Source: a virus
Direction: 5' to 3' (one strand)
IMG/VR virus record: IMGVR_UViG_3300020438_000336
Location: 1 to 21,120 of that record
DNA: 21,120 nucleotides
The notes beneath the pieces are model-generated. The model made no database searches, was not told where the DNA came from, and saw only the letters and a program-made list of their open reading frames with translations. The position numbers and the translations under genes were made by a program. Below are positions 14,198 to 20,208 of the stretch, in pieces (position 1 is the stretch's first letter; each line of letters starts with the position of its first letter).

Positions 14198-14600
14198 GGA
14201 AGTTAGGAATGAATGTACCTTCCATAGTCACAGGTCTTGTATAAGTTTTACCTAGTGGTTCTCTCCATAGTTCAGGATGTTGAATACGTTTAAACTGTAC
14301 GTGTTCTAACCCTGCTTGATTAACTATTTCACAGGCACAGTCAGTCCAGTATGTCTCAGAGTTGTGACCTAGATTTTCTATCTCATCATTCCAATATGGG
14401 ATAGGTATTGCTAGACCTCTAAGCCAGTTCTCAATATCATCTTGACCTAAGTTTGAATACCATAGGTTGTAACACCATTGGAATTTTTCTTTGTCATTCC
14501 AGCTTTGCCAGTTGCTATTGTCTAGTCCGTTAGAGTATTCGTTTGAATCTAACTCGAACTCGATAGCATCTAAGATTAAAGTTGTTAGTGAAGTTTTCAT
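14190..14600 (-). CDS. Hypothetical early protein, 136 aa
   Basis: I place the start at ATG 14598-14600 rather than the TTG at 14672, because the CTAACCA leader motif used by neighbouring genes lies 14-20 bases upstream, and the bases between 14601 and 14672 hold a hairpin and a promoter-like sequence. The protein is acidic and Trp-rich: 'NSNWQSWNDKEKFQWCYNLWYSNLG', 'DIENWLRGLAIPIPYWNDEIENLGHNSETYWTDCACEIV'. The pattern recalls uncharacterised proteins of other phage early regions, but I cannot name a family with confidence. No signal peptide is present. Confidence 0.75.
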   Translation of the reverse strand: MKTSLTTLILDAIEFELDSNEYSNGLDNSNWQSWNDKEKFQWCYNLWYSNLGQDDIENWLRGLAIPIPYWNDEIENLGHNSETYWTDCACEIVNQAGLEHVQFKRIQHPELWREPLGKTYTRPVTMEGTFIPNFHD

Positions 14601-14643
14601 GTGGCTTTTAGTTTGGTTAGTAGGGTAGGCATACCCTTTATTG

Positions 14644-14672
14644 AGTATGCCCGAATGTTTATTTGTTGTCAA
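14644..14672 (-). promoter_or_regulatory. Candidate sigma70-type promoter within the early block
   Basis: On the minus strand TTGACA (14667-14672) is followed after 17 bases by CATACT (14644-14649). The -35 is perfect and the -10 matches four of six. It directly follows the stop of the 123-residue gene and would feed the 136-residue gene. A 7-bp hairpin (14628-14634 with 14645-14651) overlaps the -10, so a structural role competes with this reading. Confidence 0.45.
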
Positions 14673-15044
14673 CTAAAGAACAACTTCTAAAGTCTCAATC
14701 TTTTTTAAGGATGGGCAACCTCTATATCTATCATAGATATCACCTTCTTTATAAGACTTAGATTCTTTATCTACTATGTCAGGATTGACAACTCTGTATC
14801 CATCACACGCCCAGTTGTGGCAGTCATGTATATCAAAGATAGTTACTGGCATAATCTGCCAACCTTTTAAGTTGTTGTCACGTTTGGCTTTCCTTGCTGC
14901 CTTGGTTGCATGAATAATGTTAGGTTCAAAACCTATAGACCATGCCATGCTACTGCCCCCATGACCGAAGACACATAGTGCAAGTACTTCTCTGTCTTGT
15001 TTTGGGTGTTGGATTTTTTTAGTTTTAGACTTGGTTGTAGTCAT
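14673..15044 (-). CDS. Hypothetical early protein, 123 aa
   Basis: Not recognised. A basic N-terminus (TTTKSKTKKIQHPKQDRE) precedes 'VLALCVFGHGGSSMAWSIGFEPNIIHATKAARKAKRDNNLKGWQIMPVTIFDIHDCHNWACDGYRVV'. Several Cys, His and Trp residues (HDCHNWACDGY) could bind metal, but their spacing fits no family I know. The gene lies downstream of a perfect sigma70-like promoter and a leader with two hairpins; CTTTACTAA ends four bases before the ATG. Expression early in infection by host polymerase is inferred from this promoter. Confidence 0.75.
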   Translation of the reverse strand: MTTTKSKTKKIQHPKQDREVLALCVFGHGGSSMAWSIGFEPNIIHATKAARKAKRDNNLKGWQIMPVTIFDIHDCHNWACDGYRVVNPDIVDKESKSYKEGDIYDRYRGCPSLKKIETLEVVL

Positions 15045-15064
15045 AATTTAGTAAAGCGTTTGTA

Positions 15065-15136
15065 AATAAGAGTGGCTCTTTGTGAGTCACTCATACTAGC
15101 CCCCTGTATCAAGGGCTAATAAGAGTGAGTCTTTGT
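15065..15136. repeat. Direct repeat pair enclosing two hairpins
   Basis: Two 19-base copies (15065-15083 and 15118-15136), both starting AATAAGAGTG and ending TCTTTGT, match at 17 positions and lie 53 bases apart. Between and within them are two stems: GAGTGGCT with AGTCACTC (15070-15077, 15085-15092, one G-T) and TAGCCC with GGGCTA (15097-15102, 15113-15118). The unit forms the leader of the 123-residue gene, downstream of the promoter at 15142. A regulatory leader or a remnant of duplication are the options. Confidence 0.6.
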
Positions 15137-15141
15137 AATAC

Positions 15142-15170
15142 ACTATATCAAGTGTTGTCAGACTTGTCAA
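15142..15170 (-). promoter_or_regulatory. Strong sigma70-type early promoter
   Basis: On the minus strand a perfect TTGACA (15165-15170) is followed by a 17-base spacer and TATAGT (15142-15147). It lies in the last codons of the antirestriction gene and points to the 123-residue gene. The 13 bases CACTTGATATAGT around the -10 are identical to those in the promoter at 17153, which strengthens both calls. Host polymerase use is implied. Confidence 0.75.
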
Positions 15171-16143
15171 GTTTGGGTGGATTAAGGATAAAGTTCTTAG
15201 CCTTGACCGCACTACCTAAGATAGTGTTTATAAACTTAGGATCTTTGCGTAGCTTAGAACACCAACTCTTAAGGTAGCTTGCGTGTTGTTCGTCAGTTGT
15301 ACTGATCTTTAATTCCCTAGCTAAGAGAAAGGCACTGCACTCTGTAATAATTTCTTCTTCAGCATATAGAGCCGAACCAAAACCACACGCTTTTACAATG
15401 CCATCTCGTTTGAGTCTCTCTTGAGACCCCGTACTATGACAGGCTTCATGTAGTACAACACTGTAATAATTTTCGTTTGATGAGAATCTAGAAATATCGG
15501 GAACAGTTATTGAGTCAAACATCACATCGTAGTAAGCTTGATTTCCTGTATTACTAAAGTCTCTGAGGTGCTTATCAATGTAGTTAGTAACTACAATCTC
15601 ATGTACTTTTTGTAAGCGTTTATCTAGTGGTTCAAAGTTAGTAGCTTCATGTTGTTTTTGTAAGCTTGCTATCTTATCGTCTAGTTTCTTTTGGTTCTCA
15701 GGTGTTGAGCCTGTAAAGCAAGCTATATTAAACACTCTTGTAGGCTTAAAGAGAGTAAAGGAACCTTTCTCTACTTGTAGCCCATCAGGCTTAGACTTTT
15801 CTAGTGGTTCAGTAGTCTTGATAGTTACAGGTCTAAGAATGATTGCACTCTTACTACCTTTTTTTATTTTAAGACCCCACTTTTGCCCTTGTTTAAAGCC
15901 ACACCAATAAGGATATTTAAATTCTTGAGCTAGCTTATCAATCTCAAGACATATTAAGTTTCCATTCTGGTAGTATTCCCCAGTTGTAAAGTTCATATGG
16001 TCAGCTTCAGGAGACCACTCTCTACGAAAAGGATTAATGTTTTTTTCCATTACAGAAATTAGTTTGTCAGCTAATTCTTGTATTCCCTTATCAGGATTGT
16101 AAGGTTCTTTTTTTGTTTGTTTTTTGACAGGTGTTAAGGTCAT
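15148..16143 (-). CDS. ArdC-type antirestriction protein with zincin metallopeptidase domain
   Basis: 331 residues in two parts. Residues about 14-105 match the ArdC N-terminal (DUF1738) ssDNA-binding domain: 'IQELADKLISVMEKNINPFRREW', 'NFTTGEYYQNGNLICLE', 'WCGFKQGQKWGLKIKKGSKSAIILRP'. The C-terminal part is zincin-like: HEACH (H232, E233, H236) in 'YYSVVLHEACHSTGSQERLKRDG', with the likely third ligand E268 in 'EEEIITECSAFLLARELKI'. ArdC proteins of plasmids protect incoming DNA from restriction. Expression from the early block would fit protection of entering phage DNA, but that use is inferred. The leader has both repeat motifs, CTAACCA and CTTTACCAA. A strong promoter for the next gene is embedded in its 3' end. 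Confidence 0.88.
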   Translation of the reverse strand: MTLTPVKKQTKKEPYNPDKGIQELADKLISVMEKNINPFRREWSPEADHMNFTTGEYYQNGNLICLEIDKLAQEFKYPYWCGFKQGQKWGLKIKKGSKSAIILRPVTIKTTEPLEKSKPDGLQVEKGSFTLFKPTRVFNIACFTGSTPENQKKLDDKIASLQKQHEATNFEPLDKRLQKVHEIVVTNYIDKHLRDFSNTGNQAYYDVMFDSITVPDISRFSSNENYYSVVLHEACHSTGSQERLKRDGIVKACGFGSALYAEEEIITECSAFLLARELKISTTDEQHASYLKSWCSKLRKDPKFINTILGSAVKAKNFILNPPKLDKSDNT

Positions 16144-16169
16144 TTTTTTGGTAAAGTTTTTGTGGTTAG

Positions 16170-16214
16170 AGAATCTTGTTAAGGATTCTTTAGAACCTAT
16201 TGGCTAGGCTCTAA
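16170..16214. other. Tandem hairpins in the antirestriction gene leader
   Basis: AGAATC (16170-16175) pairs with GATTCT (16184-16189). Next to it TTAGAACC (16190-16197) pairs with GGCTCTAA (16207-16214), complete on the minus strand with one G-T. They occupy the gap between the 52-residue gene and the CTAACCA leader of the antirestriction gene. No T-tract follows, so a processing or leader structure is likelier than a terminator. Confidence 0.45.
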
Positions 16215-16221
16215 GGAATCG

Positions 16222-16380
16222 TTAAGCAATTTCGATTTGATTATTAACGTATTCTTTGGTTCGCCTATAGACATTATCGTATTCAGCGTAGCCCCCAGAA
16301 TTAGCTTCCTCCATATCGAATTGTTCCCAGAAAAAATCCCAATATTCGACACTTGAAACTTTGCGTTTTTGATACTTCAT
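16222..16380 (-). CDS. Small acidic protein, 52 aa
   Basis: ATG at 16378-16380 lies two bases after the stop of the upstream 63-residue gene, and the stop TAA is at 16222-16224. The product begins MKYQKRKVSSVEYWDFFWEQ and continues 'FDMEEANSGGYAEYDNVYRRTKEYVNNQIEIA'. It is rich in aromatic and acidic residues, consistent with a small early phage inhibitor-type protein, but it is not recognised. Coding is supported by the tight coupling and by an open frame that fills the gap up to the hairpin region. Confidence 0.65.
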   Translation of the reverse strand: MKYQKRKVSSVEYWDFFWEQFDMEEANSGGYAEYDNVYRRTKEYVNNQIEIA

Positions 16381-16382
16381 AA

Positions 16383-16574
16383 TTAGAAATTAATGTCAGG
16401 TGCAGTTGTTTGAAGCTTGAAAGTAAATCCAAGAGATTTCAAAGAATCTATATTGTTTTGAGTTAGAGTTTTATTGCCTGTCAAAGATTGCAAAGGTACT
16501 CTTTGATCCTTGTTTACAACATCTACATAAGTGACGTTATAGGCAACCCTAGTGCTAATTAAAATTTCTTGCAT
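16383..16574 (-). CDS. Hypothetical early protein, 63 aa
   Basis: Not recognised. The product MQEILISTRVAYNVTYVDVV, then 'NKDQRVPLQSLTGNKTLTQNNIDSLKSLGFTFKLQT', appears to have a beta-rich first half and one helix. It has an extended leader with both shared motifs (CTTTACCAA at 16585-16593 and CTAACCA at 16597-16603) and no Shine-Dalgarno site. A pair of hairpins (16601-16638) lies between it and the upstream gene. The next gene starts two bases after its stop. Confidence 0.75.
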   Translation of the reverse strand: MQEILISTRVAYNVTYVDVVNKDQRVPLQSLTGNKTLTQNNIDSLKSLGFTFKLQTTAPDINF

Positions 16575-16600
16575 GGTTTTTGGTTTGGTAAAGGTTTGGT

Positions 16601-16638
16601 TAGAGTATTGAACTCTATCAAGGGAATTTAACCCTTGA
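16601..16638. other. Two hairpins between early genes
   Basis: TAGAGT (16601-16606) pairs with ACTCTA (16612-16617), and TCAAGGG (16618-16624) pairs with CCCTTGA (16632-16638), the latter partly in the last codons of the 75-residue gene. On the minus strand the sequence CCCTTGATAGAGT resembles the CACTTGATATAGT of the two strong early promoters, so a decayed promoter is also possible. Confidence 0.45.
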
Positions 16639-16855
16639 AAGAATCTAAGTACTTTTGTGTAACTGTTTTGTGGTCAAGACCTGAGAGCCATTTGTTGACC
16701 TGCCTAGTAGTAGTTTTACTATAGTTAGTTGCAGTTTTGACGTACCCATCTTTGGCTAGATTAGCTGCTACGACTGTATTGTATGACCAAAACAGTACGG
16801 AACCGTCAGGTAGTTTTGACTCATAGATGTTAGAGCCTATTTTGTTTTTGTTCAT
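16628..16855 (-). CDS. Small early protein, 75 aa, possibly DUF8033-like
   Basis: The core 'VLFWSYNTVVAANLAKDGYVKTATNYSKTTTRQVNKWL' resembles a small phage family (DUF8033 as I recall it) with a 'SYxTxVA ... S-TTS-H-N-W' pattern; the assignment is from memory and tentative. The family has no known function. The protein is basic and lacks TM segments. The start follows CTAACCACA directly, without Shine-Dalgarno, and lies nine bases after the stop of the 77-residue gene. Confidence 0.75.
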   Translation of the reverse strand: MNKNKIGSNIYESKLPDGSVLFWSYNTVVAANLAKDGYVKTATNYSKTTTRQVNKWLSGLDHKTVTQKYLDSFKG

Positions 16856-16864
16856 TGTGGTTAG

Positions 16865-17098
16865 TTAGTTTTTGATAAAGTCAGATTTACGGAATAGAGG
16901 TCTAGTAGTAGTTTCTACATTGCCTAGCTTGTTTTGTTCTTCTAGATATTCTCTAGCTGATTGAATAGCTAAGTTAACGTCAGGAATAAAGTTACGAAAA
17001 ATTTTGTAAATTAATTCTTCTTTTATGCCGTGATGAATCCAGTAAGGTTGTTGCAATAAGTTAGTTAAATAATTAATTGCTTTGTCTTTGTCTGTCAT
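16865..17098 (-). CDS. First early-block protein, 77 aa, function unknown
   Basis: Not recognised. Mostly helical: 'DKAINYLTNLLQQPYWIHHGIKEELIYKIFRNFIPDVNLAIQSAREYLEEQNKLG', then a polar tail. It is the first gene after the strong sigma70-type promoter at 17153-17182 and would be among the first products made on infection. Its leader holds CTTTACTAA (17117-17125) and CTAACCA (17106-17112). Genes in this spot in T7-like phages often act on host defence or host polymerase, but nothing in the sequence shows that here. Confidence 0.8.
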   Translation of the reverse strand: MTDKDKAINYLTNLLQQPYWIHHGIKEELIYKIFRNFIPDVNLAIQSAREYLEEQNKLGNVETTTRPLFRKSDFIKN

Positions 17099-17152
17099 GA
17101 ATTTGTGGTTAGTTGTTTAGTAAAGATCGAATCCGTTTGATCCGATGAACCT

Positions 17153-17182
17153 ACTATATCAAGTGCTTCCATAAACTGTCAA
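17153..17182 (-). promoter_or_regulatory. Strong sigma70-type early promoter at the start of the early block
   Basis: On the minus strand a perfect TTGACA (17177-17182), an 18-base spacer and TATAGT (17153-17158) lie about 55 bases before the first early gene. The -10 surroundings (CACTTGATATAGT) are shared with the promoter at 15142. Host polymerase would start near 17146. This is the equivalent of the A1-A3 early promoters of T7. Confidence 0.75.
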
Positions 17183-17528
17183 CACCCATTCCAATATTAC
17201 TCTGACTTCCCTTGCTATCACTATGTATATTCATTGTTTACATTTAGTAACAATAGCTTTATCTTAGTGTTTACTTGCCTTATCACTTGAACCTTATTAA
17301 CTCTCTTTACTAGCCCTAAGAACTAACCCATATATATATTATTTATTTACTTAGATCTAACCCCACCCCCCTACCGATTAAGGAAACAAATAAAAGCAAT
17401 CTATAGAAAATCATCCTAAAATCCTATAGAAAATAGTAGTAATATTCTTAGACTGCAGTCTACCACTAACTTTTTTTTATTTAAAGGAATAATTTTTTTA
17501 AAATCAAAGAAAAATCTTAAAATTGATA

Positions 17529-17563
17529 GGGGTAAAGACGTTATACGTATCTTCTATTACCCC
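17529..17563. terminator. Possible late terminator downstream of terminase
   Basis: GGGGTAA and TTACCCC form a 7-bp stem, extended by AGA/TCT with one bulge on the minus strand. The minus strand continues TATCAATTTTAAG, and the plus strand continues CTCAGATTTTTC. The T-tracts are imperfect, so termination in either direction is plausible but not certain. It lies about 135 bases after the terminase stop. Confidence 0.4.
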
Positions 17564-17681
17564 CTCAGATTTTTCTAATAAAACTTTTTTTATGACTAAG
17601 AGCAGAAGCAGAAGGAAAAGAACAAATAGAGGACACTAGGTGTACACTAAGTAGTTCTTAAGTGTGTGTGGTGGAGTTACT

Positions 17682-17702
17682 CTCTCCTATAGTGCAACCT
17701 AA
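17682..17702 (-). promoter_or_regulatory. SP6/T7-like phage promoter at the terminase stop
   Basis: On the minus strand the order is TTAGGT, two bases, CACTATAG, one base, AGAG. Against the SP6 promoter as I know it (TTAGGT, GA, CACTATAG, A, AGAG) 18 of 21 positions agree. The predicted +1 is the G at 17687. The location after terminase equals the T7 phi-OR promoter at the right genome end, which takes part in replication and concatemer processing. It is the best single candidate for the recognition sequence of the encoded RNA polymerase. Confidence 0.7.
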
Positions 17703-19420
17703 TAAGCGTCACTTATAAAACCTTGGGTGGAGGTATTAGAATTTCTTATCTGTTGAGGAGTCATACCCATAGCAGTTTGGGAGATAGTGTTATTAAGAAC
17801 AGACCCCCAGTTATCTAGGTGTATAGAGAGGAGTTCATCTTGTCTTTTAGCGATATTAAGGTCTTCATTTTGAGCCATATATTCAGTCCAGTAGGCTACG
17901 GCACCTGCTAGGGAATCAACGAGGTCATCGTGTACAAGGGAACCTTTATGACGAGATATACGAGATAGTTGATAGACAAGTTGTAGCTTTAATCTTCTTT
18001 CAGGAGTCTCTTGAGGATTGGATCTGAAGTCTTTTTCAATAACTTTCTGGTCGATAATTAGTCTATGAGAGTTCATAACAGGTTCTAAGGTATCAATTAT
18101 TCGCAATTCTTTAGTCTTATTGTTTCTTACGTCTTCTAATTGGCATGGGTGGAACCTCATAAGGAAAGGTTTTAGAAGTTCAGCGAACATACCTCCACCA
18201 AAGTTTTGTTCTACGAGGATGGTATTAATCTTATTCTCTCTAGCAATCTTACTAATTCTTTCCAGAACGCTATCTGAGTAACCCCCAGAGAGTCCTAAAC
18301 ACTCTGTGACGTATAAATTACCATTAAGCATCTTAACGCAGCTTATAGCGGTCTGGTCTTTACCTTTACCAGAAGGGTCAACGAACATAACTGACCCTGT
18401 ATATTCTATAAAGTCACCAAATTCTTGAGCAGGTCGGTAGAACCTGTCACCATTGAAGCCAACGCAAGGTAAATCTTGTATTACATATTCAGGATTATTA
18501 GACCAAATAACTTTTTCGGGAGCAAATTCTTTATTAACGGAACTAATTACTAGGTCGTTAATTTTTAAAGGGTATCTATCTTGATCTGAGAGTGTTGTAT
18601 CTAGCTGGAATTGTAAGTTAAAACCACTACGACCATAAGAAGCTTCTCTTTCCATAAGATCTATCGCAGAGAACCTAATAGGATCTACAGGATCTTTTGG
18701 TTGGGCATTACCTTCTGTTAATTCCTTGAGAATTTTAGGGGCAAGTCTATCTCCGTAGTTGTTTTTTAGTTCTGGGTAACGTGCAGTCCAGATTCTAGTT
18801 TCATATCCTCTTTCTTCTAGTGTTAGGTACACAGAGTTTTCTACTTGAGGAGTACCTAAGAAAGTAATCCGACCATTAGGTTTTAGTATCGCTTCAAATT
18901 CTTTTACAGCTTCAGATAGTTTGTCTCTCATGGGCTGTGTGTAGGAATTATTAGGAACTTCTACGTCATCTGCGATTACTTCGTCTGCTCTAGCCCCTGA
19001 CATCTGCCCTAAGACCCCTCTAGAGGAGCAGGAAGGGGCATGATCAGCTTGTGCTGGTCTTACATCAAAACTTACCTTACTGTTTCTCTGATCATCTCTA
19101 GGAATCAATCCAGATAGTATTGGCATCTCGTTGATAAGACGCATAGTAAAAGTTGTAAAGTTATCGGCTCTATCTTTACTGGCAGATACCACTAAGAATT
19201 TTAATTGTGGGTTCATACGTAGTCGCCACACCACGTAAGTAGAAGTAATCCAACTCTTACCTACACCTCTAAATCCCTGAATAATCTTACGTCTAGCACC
19301 ATATTGTAGATACTCAGCTATATCTAACTGAACAGGAGTAGGATCTGGTAGGTTTAGATGTCTCCACGTAACGATTAGAAAATATCTAAAGTCTTGTAAT
19401 TTTTCTGGTAATGGATGCAA
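17699..19420 (-). CDS. terL: Terminase large subunit (T7 gp19-like)
   Basis: 573 residues (T7 gp19: 586). The ATPase part has Walker A 'GFRGVGKS' (49-56), a Walker B region with 'DEVIADDVE' (146-154) and coupling motif 'FLGTPQ' (187-192). The nuclease part has D348 in 'VMFVDPSGKGKDQT', E404 in 'ILVEQNFGG', and D498, D499 and D502 in 'LVHDDLVDSLAGA'. It pumps DNA into the procapsid through the portal and cuts concatemers. It starts right after the small-subunit gene. The stop codon lies inside the SP6-like promoter. The last 60 residues are polar and may contact the portal. Confidence 0.97.
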   Translation of the reverse strand: MHPLPEKLQDFRYFLIVTWRHLNLPDPTPVQLDIAEYLQYGARRKIIQGFRGVGKSWITSTYVVWRLRMNPQLKFLVVSASKDRADNFTTFTMRLINEMPILSGLIPRDDQRNSKVSFDVRPAQADHAPSCSSRGVLGQMSGARADEVIADDVEVPNNSYTQPMRDKLSEAVKEFEAILKPNGRITFLGTPQVENSVYLTLEERGYETRIWTARYPELKNNYGDRLAPKILKELTEGNAQPKDPVDPIRFSAIDLMEREASYGRSGFNLQFQLDTTLSDQDRYPLKINDLVISSVNKEFAPEKVIWSNNPEYVIQDLPCVGFNGDRFYRPAQEFGDFIEYTGSVMFVDPSGKGKDQTAISCVKMLNGNLYVTECLGLSGGYSDSVLERISKIARENKINTILVEQNFGGGMFAELLKPFLMRFHPCQLEDVRNNKTKELRIIDTLEPVMNSHRLIIDQKVIEKDFRSNPQETPERRLKLQLVYQLSRISRHKGSLVHDDLVDSLAGAVAYWTEYMAQNEDLNIAKRQDELLSIHLDNWGSVLNNTISQTAMGMTPQQIRNSNTSTQGFISDAY

Positions 19421-19642
19421 TTATAATTCTACTAAAGGTACAGTTTCTAGGTCTGGTAAGTTGTTCATTAGGTCTTCCATTGGATTTTTTTCTACAGGAA
19501 CACACTCAACACCGTTATCTTTTAAGAATTGTCTAGCTACGTTTAGATCTCCTGCCTTTGCTTCACCACTTCGTACCTTATCTAATAAGTCTCTAGCTAA
19601 TTCATAGTGCAAACTTTCTAATAACTTTAAGTTTTTATCCAT
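19421..19642 (-). CDS. terS: Terminase small subunit (T7 gp18-like)
   Basis: 73 residues, a little shorter than T7 gp18 (89). The N-terminal 'LESLHYELARDLLDKVRSGEAKAGDLNVARQFLKDNGVECVPVEKNP' has the family pattern of DNA maturase A / terminase small subunit, and a short acidic C-terminus follows (MEDLMNNLPDLE). It recognises the phage DNA and regulates the large subunit. The stop adjoins the large subunit start, so the pair is translationally coupled. Assignment rests on order and pattern; the profile is short. Confidence 0.85.
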   Translation of the reverse strand: MDKNLKLLESLHYELARDLLDKVRSGEAKAGDLNVARQFLKDNGVECVPVEKNPMEDLMNNLPDLETVPLVEL

Positions 19643-19668
19643 GAGACTTACGTTTTAGATTAATATAA

Positions 19669-19977
19669 TCATTTTTTAGTTCTATTGCCAAACAAAACAT
19701 ACTTAAGTTTACCTATAAGACCTGATTTCTTTTGATTTTTGTAGTGTTGTAACCTACGTTCTAGTCTATAAAGTTCAGTTTCGGTTTCTGAAATACGAAC
19801 AAGAGCAGCTATTAATAACATATCTTGTAGTCTTACTTGTTTTACAAGGTCACAACAATAGTCTTTGATAACAAGATTAGGTAATTCTTTTACCTCTCTG
19901 CATTTTATTTCTATTTCAAGCTCTACTTCGGGAGGAGGATTACCAATAAGAATATCAAAAAATTCTTTATGGTTCAT
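19669..19977 (-). CDS. Hypothetical protein, 102 aa, before small terminase
   Basis: Not recognised. It is acidic in the first part ('PPPEVELEIEIKCREVKELPNLVIKDYC'), has a central helix of mixed polarity ('QVRLQDMLLIAALVRISETETELYRLERRLQHYKNQKK') with coiled-coil spacing, and a basic, hydrophobic end ('SGLIGKLKYVLFGNRTKK'). T7 has holin and Rz genes near the terminase genes, but no N-terminal TM segment is visible, so neither name is justified. Its start lies one base after the stop of the 54-residue gene. Confidence 0.75.
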   Translation of the reverse strand: MNHKEFFDILIGNPPPEVELEIEIKCREVKELPNLVIKDYCCDLVKQVRLQDMLLIAALVRISETETELYRLERRLQHYKNQKKSGLIGKLKYVLFGNRTKK

Positions 19978-19978
19978 A

Positions 19979-20143
19979 TTAGTTTAACTTTGGGAAAAGT
20001 TGCTGCTCCAACATATCTACAGCCTTGTCATCCAATGTATTTGAGGTCTGCTTACAAATTGCTCTAAGCAAGTCCACCACTAACCTCTTCACAGCAGTCG
20101 TAGTGAAGAACTTTAGTAATACTGGTTTTAGTATTTTTAGCAT
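19979..20143 (-). CDS. Small helical protein, 54 aa
   Basis: Reading from ATG 20141-20143 to TAA 19979-19981 gives MLKILKPVLLKFFTTTAVKR, then 'LVVDLLRAICKQTSNTLDDKAVDMLEQQLF'. An amphipathic basic/hydrophobic N-terminus is followed by a 'TSNTLDDKAV' turn. Short phage proteins with a 'T-N-T-x-DD-x-x-V' pattern are familiar near lysis and packaging genes; a membrane-associated lysis role is possible but unproven. One base separates it from the next ATG. A weak sigma70-like site (TTGTCT and TATGTT, 17 apart) lies upstream. Confidence 0.7.
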   Translation of the reverse strand: MLKILKPVLLKFFTTTAVKRLVVDLLRAICKQTSNTLDDKAVDMLEQQLFPKLN

Positions 20144-20208
20144 AGTTTTGTGTGTTACTTCCCAAACATAGCTAACTTGCTAGTATTAGACAAGAGTTTT
20201 ACGTTTTT

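Larger units (their letters stand above)
17099..17698. other. Gene-free region between terminase and early genes; probable site of genome ends
   Basis: No convincing gene is found in 600 bases. It holds an SP6/T7-like promoter (17682-17702), a hairpin with GGGGTAA and TTACCCC arms (17529-17535, 17557-17563), a 14-base perfect palindrome TAGACTGCAGTCTA (17449-17462), two direct copies of CTATAGAAAAT (17401-17411, 17424-17434), a C-rich tract near 17362-17374, and a sigma70-type promoter (17153-17182). In T7 the right end of the genome follows terminase and the left end precedes the early promoters. The terminal repeat or packaging cut site of this phage therefore probably lies here. Confidence 0.65.

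Noticed and set aside
14601-14672. N-terminal extension of the 136-residue gene from a TTG at 14672
   Set aside because: The segment holds a hairpin, a promoter-like TTGACA and the common leader motif; the ATG at 14600 is the better start.
17110-17150. tRNA-like stretch with GGATTCGATC on the minus strand, considered as an attachment site
   Set aside because: No T-arm stem or acceptor pairing could be formed; it is more simply the transcribed leader of the first early gene.
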